This document shows positions 1 through 7,764 of a DNA stretch of 64,000 nucleotides, one piece after another. Position 1 is the stretch's first letter; each line of letters begins with the position of its first letter. A program made the position numbers and the translations under genes. The DNA is from Anaerolineae bacterium (GTDB lineage Bacteria; Chloroflexota; Anaerolineae; 4572-78; J111). The notes beneath the pieces are model-generated. The model was not told where the DNA came from and searched no databases. It saw only the letters and a list, made by a program, of their open reading frames with translations. Location of the stretch: NCBI GenBank assembly GCA_023151115.1, contig JAKLJP010000005.1, forward strand, positions 211,278-275,277, given 5' to 3'.

Positions 1-1094
1 TTGGCTTCGAGGGTATTGAGCAAATCCACAAAAGATTTGGCAAACGCCTCGACCCCGTCCACCTGCAACTTATTCATGGCCGCATCATAATCAATGTGAA
101 ACTCTTTGAGGCGATCCAGCGTGGCCTGGGCCTCGTCCAGCCCTTCTTCCAGGCTGGGCCGCACCTGGCCGTGGTCTTTCAGAGCTTCGATGGTGGCCGG
201 GGGGGCAGTGTCTACCGTGCGGGGACCAATCAATTCTTCGGCATAGAGCACATCGCGGTAGTTGGGATTTTTGGTGCTGGTGCTGGCCCATAAGACGCGC
301 TGTACCTGCGCCCCTTTTTCGGCCAATTTCTGGAAACGCTCACTGCCAAAAATCTCTTTGAAGGCTTTATAAGCGGCCTTAGCATTAGCAATCGCCATTT
401 TGCCTTGCAAGGCTTTGGCTTCCGGCCGGCCGGTCTCTTCGAGCAATTTATCCAACAAGGTGTCTACCCGGCTGACAAAAAAGGAGGCCACCGAAGCGAC
501 CATGGTCAGGTCGCCCCCGGCGGCATCGAGTTTTTCCAGGCCGGCGATGTAGGCGTTGGCTACATCAATGTAATTTTGCAGCGAGAACATCATGGTCACG
601 TTGACATTGATGCCAGAGCCGATGACTTCGGTGATGGCCGGCAGTCCAGCTGGAGTGGCCGGAATTTTTATCATCAAATTGGGGCGGCTGACCGCTTCAA
701 AGAGGCGCTTAGCTTCGGCAATGGTGCCGTCGGTATCGTTGGCCAGAGTTGGAGAAACTTCGAGGCTGATATAGCCGTCAAGCCCGTTGGTGCGTTCGTA
801 AACAGGCTGCAAAATATCGGCCGCGCCTTGAATATCCTGAATCGCCAGCGCCTCGAACAAATCTTTGGGCGAGATGGTGGGATTGCGGGTCACTTCCTCT
901 TGAATTTGAGCATCATACAGGCTGCTGCCGCTGATTGCTTTTTGAAAAATGGTGGGATTAGAGGTAACGCCCACAATGTAATCCTCGGCGATGAGCTGGG
1001 CCAATTTACCTTCCGTCACCATGCTGCGTTCAATATTATCGTACCAGAGCGACTGGCCTAAATCAGATATTTGTTTTAATGGGTTTTGGGACAT
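1..1094 (-). CDS. tal: Transaldolase (C-terminus cut by window edge)
   Basis: Transaldolase moves a dihydroxyacetone unit between sugar phosphates in the non-oxidative pentose phosphate pathway (cytosol). Translation of the reverse strand from the ATG at 1094 is open to the window edge, about 364 residues. Visible motifs are an N-terminal SNPTIF and the Schiff-base lysine region MIKIPATPAG, followed by NVTMMFSL, the usual order for the longer (roughly 360-370 residue) transaldolase type found in actinobacteria, cyanobacteria and Chloroflexota. Only the last residues are likely to be missing. Upstream lies a pair of A/T-rich inverted repeats around a broken four-helix-bundle gene, so it is probably transcribed from its own promoter. 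Family assignment is firm; the C-terminal end cannot be seen. Confidence 0.93.
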   Translation of the reverse strand, partial: MSQNPLKQISDLGQSLWYDNIERSMVTEGKLAQLIAEDYIVGVTSNPTIFQKAISGSSLYDAQIQEEVTRNPTISPKDLFEALAIQDIQGAADILQPVYERTNGLDGYISLEVSPTLANDTDGTIAEAKRLFEAVSRPNLMIKIPATPAGLPAITEVIGSGINVNVTMMFSLQNYIDVANAYIAGLEKLDAAGGDLTMVASVASFFVSRVDTLLDKLLEETGRPEAKALQGKMAIANAKAAYKAFKEIFGSERFQKLAEKGAQVQRVLWASTSTKNPNYRDVLYAEELIGPRTVDTAPPATIEALKDHGQVRPSLEEGLDEAQATLDRLKEFHIDYDAAMNKLQVDGVEAFAKSFVDLLNTLEA

Positions 1095-1120
1095 TATGAA
1101 ACTCCTTCAAATAAATAAAA

Positions 1121-1147
1121 ATTAAGAAATTAGAAATTAGAAATAGG
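1121..1147. repeat. A-rich tandem repeat, inverted partner of 1588-1618
   Basis: Several copies of a GAAATTA-like word; its reverse complement (TTTCTAAATTTC type) recurs at 1588-1618 on the other side of the broken four-helix-bundle gene, so the two arms enclose that gene. Confidence 0.6.
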
Positions 1148-1150
1148 ATT

Positions 1151-1579
1151 TTAAGGTTTAGAAAGTTTCAGTCGTTTGAGATGGTCACGATGGTTTTTGA
1201 TGGCGGTAACGAGCAGTGAGATAATTTCATTGCATAAGCTGATACGATGCCGGATAACTTCTTCGGAAAGACAATGGCGAGCTTTAAAGTAGCGACTGCG
1301 TGTTTCCCGCGCAGACCCCAGCGCGACACGCAAATAGTAAGTATACTCCTTATGTTCAATACCGCGCCCATAACCTTCATCAATATTGGCGCTAATTGAG
1401 TCGGCGCTACGGATCAATTGGCTTATCAGAGCTTTTCCCTGGAGATTGACTTTTTATTTTTCGCAATCTCTCCAAACCAAATCAAACAACCATAGGGATT
1501 TGGGATAAGCCAAGAACTTCCAAACAGGATCACATTTCAAACTCTCAGGAACTTCAGCCAACCATGTTTCGTAGTTCAC
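1151..1579 (-). pseudogene. Four-helix bundle protein (23S rRNA IVS-protein family), nonsense-disrupted
   Basis: Reading from a GTG at 1579 (preceded by an AGAGGG ribosome site) gives 41 codons that begin NYETWLAEVPESL and run through LWLFDLVWRD, then an in-frame TAA at 1454-1456. The same frame then continues with GKALISQLIRSADSISANI and DEGYGRG to the stop at 1151. Both halves together match the complete four-helix bundle family (about 140 residues), whose hallmark is the ANI-EGY-RG segment. The break is a single in-frame stop with no shift of frame, so this is either a recent nonsense mutation or a sequencing error. The biochemical role of the family is unknown; members occur in 23S rRNA intervening sequences and as scattered chromosomal genes. 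Flanked by inverted repeat arms. Confidence 0.75.
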
Positions 1580-1587
1580 CGTCGTCC

Positions 1588-1618
1588 CTCTTATTTCTAA
1601 ATTTCTTATTTCTTTTTT
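1588..1618. repeat. T-rich arm complementary to 1121-1147
   Basis: CTTATTTCTAAATTTC-type words, reverse complement of the arm downstream of the pseudogene. It also lies just beyond the end of the SDR gene. Confidence 0.6.
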
Positions 1619-2326
1619 CTACGATCTGCCATACAACGGTATCGCCGCGCCATTAATCGCTGCTGCGCCTTCGCCGGCTAAAAAAAGCAGGGTGGCCGCA
1701 ATTTCAGCCGGTTTGACCCATTTGCTAAAATCAGCATTGGGGGTGCTTTTGCGATTGGCTTCGGTATCTATGGTGCCGGGTACAATGGCGTTGACGGTGA
1801 TGTTATAATCCTGTACCTCGGCGGCCATGGACTCGGTCAGGCGCAGGACGCCGGCTTTGCTAATAGCATAGGCGCTGTAGTTGGGCCGACCATGCAGCGC
1901 ATCCCGCGAACCGACATTAATAATTCGCCCCCACTTTTGGGCCAGCATCGGTTTGAGCGCGGTCCGGCTGAGGTTATAGGCCGTGCGCAGGTTAATGTCC
2001 AACATTCTGTTCAGATCATCGTCGCCGCTCTCGCTGACCGGCTTGCCCCCGCCAAAACCGCCGGCGAGGTTGAGTAGAATGTCTACTCGGCCCAATTGAG
2101 CCAATGCCGTCTGAACCACCTCCTCTGCTCCGGCAGGGTCACTCAGGTTGGCCGCAAGGGGTAAAGTGCGTTCCTGACCCAAACTGGCGGCTACTTCCTG
2201 CACCCCGGCCAACTGAGAGCCAAGCAGCACCAATGTGGCCCCGGCCTCATAAAAAGCGCGGCTAACCGTTCCCCCCAACCCACCGCTGGCCCCGCTGATA
2301 ATGGTCACTTTGTTTTCCATATTCAT
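1619..2326 (-). CDS. SDR family NAD(P)-dependent oxidoreductase
   Basis: A classical short-chain dehydrogenase of 235 residues. The N-terminal cofactor motif is GASGGLGG (TGxxxGxG variant), the structural NAG motif reads NLAGG, and the catalytic Ser-Tyr-Lys set is visible around GSRDALHG and YSAYAISK. The C-terminal substrate region is FabG-like (VNAIVPGTIDT). Substrate cannot be told from sequence; 3-oxoacyl reductase or sugar/alcohol dehydrogenase activity are both possible. It stands alone on the reverse strand, with a palindromic repeat at 2341-2431 immediately upstream. Its ATG follows an AGGGGGAACC stretch that can serve as ribosome site. Confidence 0.85.
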   Translation of the reverse strand: MNMENKVTIISGASGGLGGTVSRAFYEAGATLVLLGSQLAGVQEVAASLGQERTLPLAANLSDPAGAEEVVQTALAQLGRVDILLNLAGGFGGGKPVSESGDDDLNRMLDINLRTAYNLSRTALKPMLAQKWGRIINVGSRDALHGRPNYSAYAISKAGVLRLTESMAAEVQDYNITVNAIVPGTIDTEANRKSTPNADFSKWVKPAEIAATLLFLAGEGAAAINGAAIPLYGRS

Positions 2327-2340
2327 AGGTTCCCCCTTAA

Positions 2341-2431
2341 AGTAGACGGTAGACAGTAGACAAGGGGTTTTTGCTACCTTACTTCCTGCGACTTTGCAAC
2401 CCTACTACCTTGCTACCTTGTAACCTGCCAC
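2341..2431. repeat. Self-complementary tandem-word repeat (GTAGAC/CTACCTTG type)
   Basis: The left arm repeats GTAGACAGTAGACAAGG-like words. The right arm repeats CTACCTTGCTACC-like words, giving an imperfect hairpin between the divergent SDR and CBS/DUF294 genes. Similar words recur near 20113, 21835, 27968 and 36930. Confidence 0.6.
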
Positions 2432-2495
2432 AGTATACCACAACCTTGTTTGCAAGACTAGCCTGAACTCGATCCACTCTCCAAATTTGCAAAGC

Positions 2496-2524
2496 TAGAC
2501 AACCCCCAACAACACTGCTAGAAT
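2496..2524 (+). promoter_or_regulatory. Possible sigma70 promoter for the CBS/DUF294 gene
   Basis: TAGACA (2496-2501), 17-bp spacer, TAGAAT (2519-2524). The -35 box is weak. It lies about 25 bp before the ATG at 2556. Confidence 0.4.
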
Positions 2525-2555
2525 AAAGGTAGTCTTTAATAGGCCGAGATATGGC

Positions 2556-4046
2556 ATGTCCGACGAAATAACCGAGTCGCTATCCGAAGAAAAAAGCGCA
2601 CAGCCCACCTTGCTCCTGACCGGCTGCGTGCGCGACCTGGTTCGCCCCCCCCTGGTTACACTTTTGGAGACCCTCTCTATTCGAGAAGCAGCTCAACGCA
2701 TGAGCACTGAGCGGGTCAGCGCCGCCGTCATCCTCGCCGCCGCCGGGCAAGTGACCGGTATTGTTACCGATTGGGACCTGCGCGAGCGGGTAGTGGCGGC
2801 GGGTCTGGATACTACCCAGCCTATTGGGACGGTTATGAGCGCCCCTGTTGTTAGCCTGGCTGCCGCCGAGCCAATTTATGAGGCAGTGCGGTTGATGATG
2901 AACCACAATATCCATCATCTCCTCATCACCAACGGAGACCAGCCGCTCGGATTGATCACCAGCAACGATTTGATTGTCTTGCACAGCGCCTCGGTCTTTT
3001 TTATTACCCGCGAAATCGAGCGGCAAACCAGCCCTGCCGGTTTGCGTCAGGTGTTAGATCAGGCCCAACAAGCTATTCCTTTATTATTACGCCAGGGGGT
3101 TAAGGCCAGCCAGATTGGCTGGTTGATGGCCGAGATTAATGACCGGCTGGTGAGCCGAGTGTTGGAGTGGACCGAGGCGAGCCTGGGGCCGCCTCCTGTG
3201 CCCTACTGCTGGCTGGTTTTGGGCAGCGAGGCCCGCCGAGAGCAGACCTTTAAAACCGACCAGGACAACGCCTTGATTTATACCGACCCGCCGCCAGAAA
3301 GCGCCGGCGCAGTACAGGCTTATTTTTTGGAATTGGGCCGGCAGGCCGTAGCCGGGCTGGTCGAAGCCGGTTTTCCCCCTTGCGCCGGACATCTGACCGC
3401 CGCTAATCCGCAGTGGGTTCAGCCGGTGAGCGGCTGGCATGCTTACTTTCAGCAGTGGGCCACCCGTTGGGAACCGGACGCGGAACCAAATTTTCTCATC
3501 TTTTTCGATTTTCGGGGCGTCTACGGCGATTTTTCGCTGGCTAAAAATCTGCGCCGCTTTATCGCCGATCTGTTAGAGCAACACCCCCGTTTCCTGACCC
3601 GTTTGGCTCACCTTTCGGCCAGCTTGCCGCCGCCCCTGAGCTTTTTAGGCCAGTTCGTTGTTGAGCACAACGGCGAGCATAAAAATGAACTTGATCTTAA
3701 ACAACGCGGCACAGTCCCGCTGATTGATTTGGCTCGCTTTTTTGCCTTGAGGTATCATCTGACCGAAACCAACACCGTCGCCCGCCTGGAACAACTCAAA
3801 GATGTCAAGGAACTACCGGATGATTTACTCCACGAACTGGCTCAATCGTTTGAGTTCATCCTCAACATTCGCCTTCAGCAGCAGGGGCAGCAACTTCAAG
3901 CGGGTCAGCCCCTCTCAAACCATGTAAATCCCCAAAATTTATCCACTCTGGATCAGGTTTCTTTGCGACAAGTTTTTAAGGCCATTGCCCAGGCCCAGGC
4001 TTTTCTCCATCAGGCATATCACCTCAAAGTGGGCCGGCTTTATTAA
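2556..4046 (+). CDS. CBS-domain putative nucleotidyltransferase (DUF294 type)
   Basis: 496 residues. Residues about 30-150 form a CBS pair (IREAAQRMS, VTGIVTDWDLRERVV, MMNHNIHHLLI, PLGLITSNDL), expected to bind adenine nucleotides. Residues about 160-310 are a DUF294 nucleotidyltransferase-like domain with the signature GSEARREQTFKTDQDNAL, and the C-terminal third is the DUF294 substrate-binding-like helical domain (FNIRL-type end). Related proteins usually carry an N-terminal cyclic-nucleotide-binding domain, which is absent here. Some DUF294 proteins sit near acetate transporters or sensors and are thought to be signalling proteins, but the reaction is not established. It lies directly before the ethanolamine locus with its own putative promoter. 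Confidence 0.85.
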   Translation: MSDEITESLSEEKSAQPTLLLTGCVRDLVRPPLVTLLETLSIREAAQRMSTERVSAAVILAAAGQVTGIVTDWDLRERVVAAGLDTTQPIGTVMSAPVVSLAAAEPIYEAVRLMMNHNIHHLLITNGDQPLGLITSNDLIVLHSASVFFITREIERQTSPAGLRQVLDQAQQAIPLLLRQGVKASQIGWLMAEINDRLVSRVLEWTEASLGPPPVPYCWLVLGSEARREQTFKTDQDNALIYTDPPPESAGAVQAYFLELGRQAVAGLVEAGFPPCAGHLTAANPQWVQPVSGWHAYFQQWATRWEPDAEPNFLIFFDFRGVYGDFSLAKNLRRFIADLLEQHPRFLTRLAHLSASLPPPLSFLGQFVVEHNGEHKNELDLKQRGTVPLIDLARFFALRYHLTETNTVARLEQLKDVKELPDDLLHELAQSFEFILNIRLQQQGQQLQAGQPLSNHVNPQNLSTLDQVSLRQVFKAIAQAQAFLHQAYHLKVGRLY

Positions 4047-4093
4047 AATTGAAGGATTTTGCTTAAGCTTGTCCATTTATGTTCAAAATTGAT

Positions 4094-4122
4094 TTGACAC
4101 ATCTTTTTGATTGTGATATAGT
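4094..4122 (+). promoter_or_regulatory. Strong sigma70 promoter of the ethanolamine permease
   Basis: TTGACA at 4094-4099, exactly 17 bp, TATAGT at 4117-4122. Predicted start near 4129, leaving a leader of about 240 nt before the permease ATG at 4367. Confidence 0.75.
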
Positions 4123-4128
4123 CTTGGC

Positions 4129-4366
4129 CCTATCCAGGTATTGTCAGCGTGGGGCCACAAAGCGCTGACAGCCATCACCAACCATTCCGGCAACTCCAAT
4201 CGCGACAAATTAATAACAGCTTCTCGACGGTGAGAGGACAAGCATTGTTTTCCAACAATAATCTGCCACAAGTCAGGCTCAAGCAGTAATCGTAACCTTC
4301 AACCAGAAGGTGGGTTTTTAGTTTGCTTTAGTTAATAATTTTATTTATCAACATAAGGAGGGTTGT
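4129..4366 (+). promoter_or_regulatory. Long structured 5' leader of the ethanolamine permease
   Basis: The leader holds an 8-bp perfect hairpin (TGTCAGCG 4142-4149 with CGCTGACA 4163-4170), a second hairpin (ATTGTT 4244-4249 with AACAAT 4254-4259), and a terminator-like hairpin with T tract at 4295-4319. It ends in a strong AAGGAGGG ribosome site. I could not match it to the B12, TPP, glycine, guanidine or EutV/ANTAR-type dual-hairpin leaders that I know. An attenuation or riboswitch role is an inference from length and structure. There is no gene in this 320-bp gap. Confidence 0.45.
4295..4319 (+). terminator. Attenuator-like hairpin before permease
   Basis: ACCTTC, loop AACCA, GAAGGT, then GGG and five T residues. 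It lies inside the leader about 50 bp before the start codon, so it could act as a conditional terminator. Confidence 0.45.
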
Positions 4367-5842
4367 ATGGCAGAAAAGAAAATATCTGTTGGGGGCGCTA
4401 CCTATGAAAATGTTGACAGCGCTTATCTGGAACAGCGCAAATTGCGCAAAAGCGCCGGCTGGGTGCTGCTGTGGGCGTTGGGAGTGGGCGCGGTCATTTC
4501 CGGCGAATATTTTGGTTGGAATTTTGGGCTGGGGGCCGGCGGTTTCTGGGGGCTAACCATTGCCACCGTTTTAATGGCCGTGATGTATGTTTGCATGGTT
4601 TATAGTATTGCCGAATTATCCACCGCGCTGCCTCACGCCGGTGGATTTTATTCTTTTACTCGTAACGCCCTGGGGCCGTTTGGCGGTTTTGTCTGCGGCG
4701 TGACCGACACCATTGAATATGTGTTAACCCCGGCGGTGATTGTCGTCGGTGTGGGCGGCTATCTGAATTCTCTGCTGCCCGACGCCCTGCCGCTGTGGGC
4801 CTGGTGGTTAATTTCTTATATCATTTTCGTCGCCATTAATGTTCGCGGCGTGGAGTTAACCCTCAAAGTTGGCCTGATCATTACCCTGCTGGCAATGGTG
4901 GTGCTGGTTATTTTTTACCTGGGCGCCATCTTTAGCGGCGCGTTTAGCGCCAGCCTCTTGTTCAATGTCGAGCCTGACCCCGGCCAGTCGGCTACTTGGC
5001 TGCCCAAGGGTTGGTACGGTGTTTTTGCGGCCCTGCCCTTTGCTATTTGGTTCTTCCTGGCCATCGAGCAGTTGCCCCTGGCCGCCGAGGAAACCCACGA
5101 TGTGGTCAACGATATGCCTAAAGCGCTGATTTTGGGCATTATCACCCTGCTCATTCTGGCCATTCTGGTGTTGGTTTTGAACTCCGGCGTGGGCGGAGGC
5201 GCGGCTGCCATTGGCGCGTCGGCAGCGCCGCTCGCTGATGGCTTCCAGGCGGTCTTTGGCTTGGGGGCGGCTTCGGTGGTGTTGACCCTGATTGGCTTGA
5301 CCGGCTTGATTGCCAGCTTCCACGCCGTCATTTACGCTTACGGCCGGGTGCTCTTTGCCCTGTCTCGCGCCGGCTACTATCCACGCTGGATGTCGGTGGT
5401 CAATCAGTCCACCCATACCCCCCAGGTTGCCTTGATTTTGGGCGGGGTTGTCGGCTTTCTGTGTGCTTTGATTATTGACCTGACCGGCTCAGCCGGGGTC
5501 GGTGCAGCCCTGCTCAATATGGCTGTCTTCGGCGCGGTTATCTCTTATGCCCTGGTCATGATTAGCTACATTAAGCTCAAGGTAGACCGGCCCGACCTGC
5601 CACGCCCCTACAAAAGCCCCTTGGGGATTCCGGGAGCGGTGGTGGGCGCTGTACTGGCGTTTATTGCGCTGCTGGCCTGCTTCTCGATTGAGGCTTACCG
5701 GCCCGGCGTGTGGGGCACAGCCATCTTCCTGGTTATCTGCATTGTCTATTACTTTGCCTATAGCAGCAAGCACCTGGTAGCCCAGGCCCCCGAAGAAGAA
5801 GTGGCTTTAATGTCCGAAGCCCAAAAAGAACTGGCCCACTAA
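4367..5842 (+). CDS. eat: Ethanolamine permease (APC superfamily)
   Basis: Imports ethanolamine across the inner membrane. 491 residues with about 12 hydrophobic segments. The N-terminal signature GAVISGEYFGWNFGLGAGG and the segment LPHAGGFYSFTRNALGP followed by IEYVLTPAVIVVG are characteristic of the EAT-type ethanolamine permeases, which differ from the EutH type. The start is fixed by AAGGAGGG nine bases upstream. It opens the ethanolamine locus and is preceded by a consensus promoter and a long leader. The neighbours eutA-eutB-eutC-eutL-eutE support ethanolamine as the substrate; a related amino-alcohol cannot be excluded. Confidence 0.9.
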   Translation: MAEKKISVGGATYENVDSAYLEQRKLRKSAGWVLLWALGVGAVISGEYFGWNFGLGAGGFWGLTIATVLMAVMYVCMVYSIAELSTALPHAGGFYSFTRNALGPFGGFVCGVTDTIEYVLTPAVIVVGVGGYLNSLLPDALPLWAWWLISYIIFVAINVRGVELTLKVGLIITLLAMVVLVIFYLGAIFSGAFSASLLFNVEPDPGQSATWLPKGWYGVFAALPFAIWFFLAIEQLPLAAEETHDVVNDMPKALILGIITLLILAILVLVLNSGVGGGAAAIGASAAPLADGFQAVFGLGAASVVLTLIGLTGLIASFHAVIYAYGRVLFALSRAGYYPRWMSVVNQSTHTPQVALILGGVVGFLCALIIDLTGSAGVGAALLNMAVFGAVISYALVMISYIKLKVDRPDLPRPYKSPLGIPGAVVGAVLAFIALLACFSIEAYRPGVWGTAIFLVICIVYYFAYSSKHLVAQAPEEEVALMSEAQKELAH

Positions 5843-5927
5843 GGCCAGCGGGTTTCGGTTGTGAATTTCCGGCGATGCGGCGTCGTCAATGTTGATGATG
5901 GCGCATCGCCGCTTTTGATGTCACAGG

Positions 5928-6647
5928 ATGACCCAACGACGACCCATTATTGGCCTGACCACTTACGAGCGGGACAAAGAACAAAACTACGGCTTACCGG
6001 CGGAGTACATCGAAGCGGTTCGCCGCGCCGGGGGAGTGCCGGTGCTGCTGCCCCACGGCGAACCTTATCAAGATGATTTGCTGCAACTGCTCGATGGCGT
6101 TATCTTTACCGGCGGCGGCGATATAGACCCGACCCTGTACCAAGGAACCAAGCACGAGGCGGTTGAATATGTTGACGCGGAACGGGACAGCAGCGAAATC
6201 GCCCTGATTCGCCTGGCAGTCGAAACCGGCCTGCCCATGCTGAATATCTGCCGGGGGGCGCAGGTGCTTAATGTGGCCCTGGGCGGTACCCTCATCGAGC
6301 ATCTGCCCGATGAGATAGGCGGCGACATCAGCCATCGCACCGACCCGCCCGGCTACACCTACCATCCGGTGAAAGTCGAAGCCGGTTCACGGCTGGCGAC
6401 CATCGTTGAGCAAACGGAAGTCACCTCCAACTCGTGGCATCACCAGGCCGTGCGCCAGCTTGCCCCCGGCCTGAAGGCGGTCGCCTTTGCCCCCGATGGC
6501 ACAATTGAGGCCGTCGAAATGCCCGACCATCCCTGGCTGGTTGCCGTCCAGTGGCATCCCGAAAGCATGGCCGCCGGCGACTCGATCCAGCAGCGTATTT
6601 TTGATGCGTTGGTGCAGGCAGCAGCGCAGCGAATAAACAAACCGTAA
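5928..6647 (+). CDS. Class C26 gamma-glutamyl hydrolase (PuuD-like)
   Basis: A glutamine-amidotransferase-fold hydrolase of 239 residues related to gamma-glutamyl-GABA hydrolase PuuD. Visible are FTGGGDIDPTLY, the nucleophile-elbow region NICRGAQVLNVALGGTL (Cys in CRG), SNSWHHQAV and the catalytic His-Glu in WHPE. PuuD cleaves gamma-glutamyl amides. Inside an ethanolamine locus the plausible substrate is a gamma-glutamylated amine such as gamma-glutamyl-ethanolamide, by analogy with the gamma-glutamylated-amine pathways, but no gamma-glutamyl-amine synthetase is seen in this window. The start has only a weak ribosome site (CACAGG adjoining the ATG). It follows the permease by 85 bp, probably the same transcript. 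Confidence 0.85.
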   Translation: MTQRRPIIGLTTYERDKEQNYGLPAEYIEAVRRAGGVPVLLPHGEPYQDDLLQLLDGVIFTGGGDIDPTLYQGTKHEAVEYVDAERDSSEIALIRLAVETGLPMLNICRGAQVLNVALGGTLIEHLPDEIGGDISHRTDPPGYTYHPVKVEAGSRLATIVEQTEVTSNSWHHQAVRQLAPGLKAVAFAPDGTIEAVEMPDHPWLVAVQWHPESMAAGDSIQQRIFDALVQAAAQRINKP

Positions 6648-6872
6648 GACAAGCTGTTAGCTTGTCCGGTTATGGGACAAACTGATGAAGGTTCAAAAAT
6701 TAAATTGGTAAAGTAGGAACACAGAGTCTCGCAGAGACATTACAGAGAAACACAGAGAAATCTCAGCGTATCTCTGTGTTTCCTCCGCGTATCTCTGTGT
6801 AATTTTTTTACCGAAACTATTTTCTTAAGTTCTATAAGTTTGTCCTACAACTTTATCTAAAAAGAAAAACCT
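6648..6872. repeat. Intergenic repeats: GACAAGCT hairpin and CACAGAG words
   Basis: At 6648-6666 a hairpin (GACAAGCT, GTT, AGCTTGTC) follows the hydrolase. From about 6719 to 6806, ACAGAGA-type words face ATCTCTGTGT-type words, another self-complementary repeat. The same CACAGAG words flank the GxxExxY gene at 9245-9287 and 9702-9747. Confidence 0.55.
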
Positions 6873-7646
6873 ATGCGACTTGAAAACAAAGTAGCCCTCA
6901 TCACCGGCGCGGGCAGTGGGATTGGCCGCGAAACGGCCACCCTTTTTGCCCGTGAAGGAGCCAAAGTGGTGGTCGTAGATGTCAACGATGCTGCCGGGCA
7001 GGAAACGGTCAGCCTGATTGAGGCGGCCGGCGGCCAGGCGGTGTACATCCACGCCGATGTCTCCCAGGCCGCCGACTGCGCCAAGATGGTCCACGCCGCC
7101 GAAGAAAATTACGGCCAGTTGAACGTCCTGTTCAACAACGCCGGCATCTCTCACATCAACGACGACAACGCCGAAACCACCGAAGAAGCGGTCTGGGATT
7201 TGACCATGAATATCAACCTCAAAGGGGTCTTTCTGGGCTGCAAATACGGGGTTCCGGCCCTGCGCCGGGCCGGGGGCGGCTCGATTATCAACACGGCCTC
7301 GTTTGTGGCCCTGGTCGGCGCGGCCACCCCGCAAATTGCCTACACCGCCAGCAAAGGCGGCGTCCTTTCGATGACCCGCGAACTGGCCGTGATTCACGCC
7401 CGCGAAAACATTCGGGTCAACGCCCTCTGCCCCGGCCCGCTGCGCACCGAATTACTGATGAAATATCTCAACACCGAAGAAAAGCGCCAGCGCCGCCTGG
7501 TGCATATCCCCATGGGTCGCTTTGGCGAAGCCAGAGAAATCGCCCAGGCCGTCCTCTTCCTGGCCTCCGACGAGTCCTCTTTTGTGACCGGGGACACCTT
7601 TATGGTAGACGGCGGGATTACGGCGGCGTATGTGACGCCAGAATAA
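6873..7646 (+). CDS. SDR family oxidoreductase in the ethanolamine locus
   Basis: A 257-residue classical SDR: TGAGSGIG cofactor loop, NNAG, catalytic Ser in NTASFVALVG and YTASK, and the C-terminal GDTFMVDGG typical of FabG/glucose-dehydrogenase-like enzymes. The cognate substrate is unknown. No iron alcohol dehydrogenase (EutG/PduQ) is present in this locus. One hypothesis is that this SDR handles an aldehyde or amino alcohol and recycles NAD(H), but nothing in its sequence proves that, and it lacks a recognisable encapsulation helix. It lies between the C26 hydrolase and eutA, all in one direction. Confidence 0.85.
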   Translation: MRLENKVALITGAGSGIGRETATLFAREGAKVVVVDVNDAAGQETVSLIEAAGGQAVYIHADVSQAADCAKMVHAAEENYGQLNVLFNNAGISHINDDNAETTEEAVWDLTMNINLKGVFLGCKYGVPALRRAGGGSIINTASFVALVGAATPQIAYTASKGGVLSMTRELAVIHARENIRVNALCPGPLRTELLMKYLNTEEKRQRRLVHIPMGRFGEAREIAQAVLFLASDESSFVTGDTFMVDGGITAAYVTPE

Positions 7647-7654
7647 AAGCAGAA

Positions 7655-7726
7655 AAATTGTGAATTGTGAATTGTCAATCGTGAATTGCTAACGATTTGT
7701 CCTTCATTCACAATTCACAATTCATT
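7655..7726. repeat. Palindromic GTGAATT/CAATTCACAATT repeat
   Basis: GTGAATTGTGAATTGTC words followed by CATTCACAATTCACAATTC words, forming a hairpin in the gap before eutA. The same word family is at 25766-25856 and 38581-38652. Confidence 0.65.
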
Positions 7727-7764
7727 ATTCAGAGCCAAAGGCCCCCTGTGGGCAATTCACAATT

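Noticed and set aside
4129..4366. Cobalamin riboswitch or EutV/ANTAR hairpins before the ethanolamine genes
   Set aside because: I could not find the B12-box or the conserved ANTAR loop pattern; only generic hairpins are visible.
5861..6076. A 71-codon frame overlapping the start of the C26 hydrolase gene
   Set aside because: Different frame from the hydrolase, no family features, and the hydrolase frame is complete from 5928.
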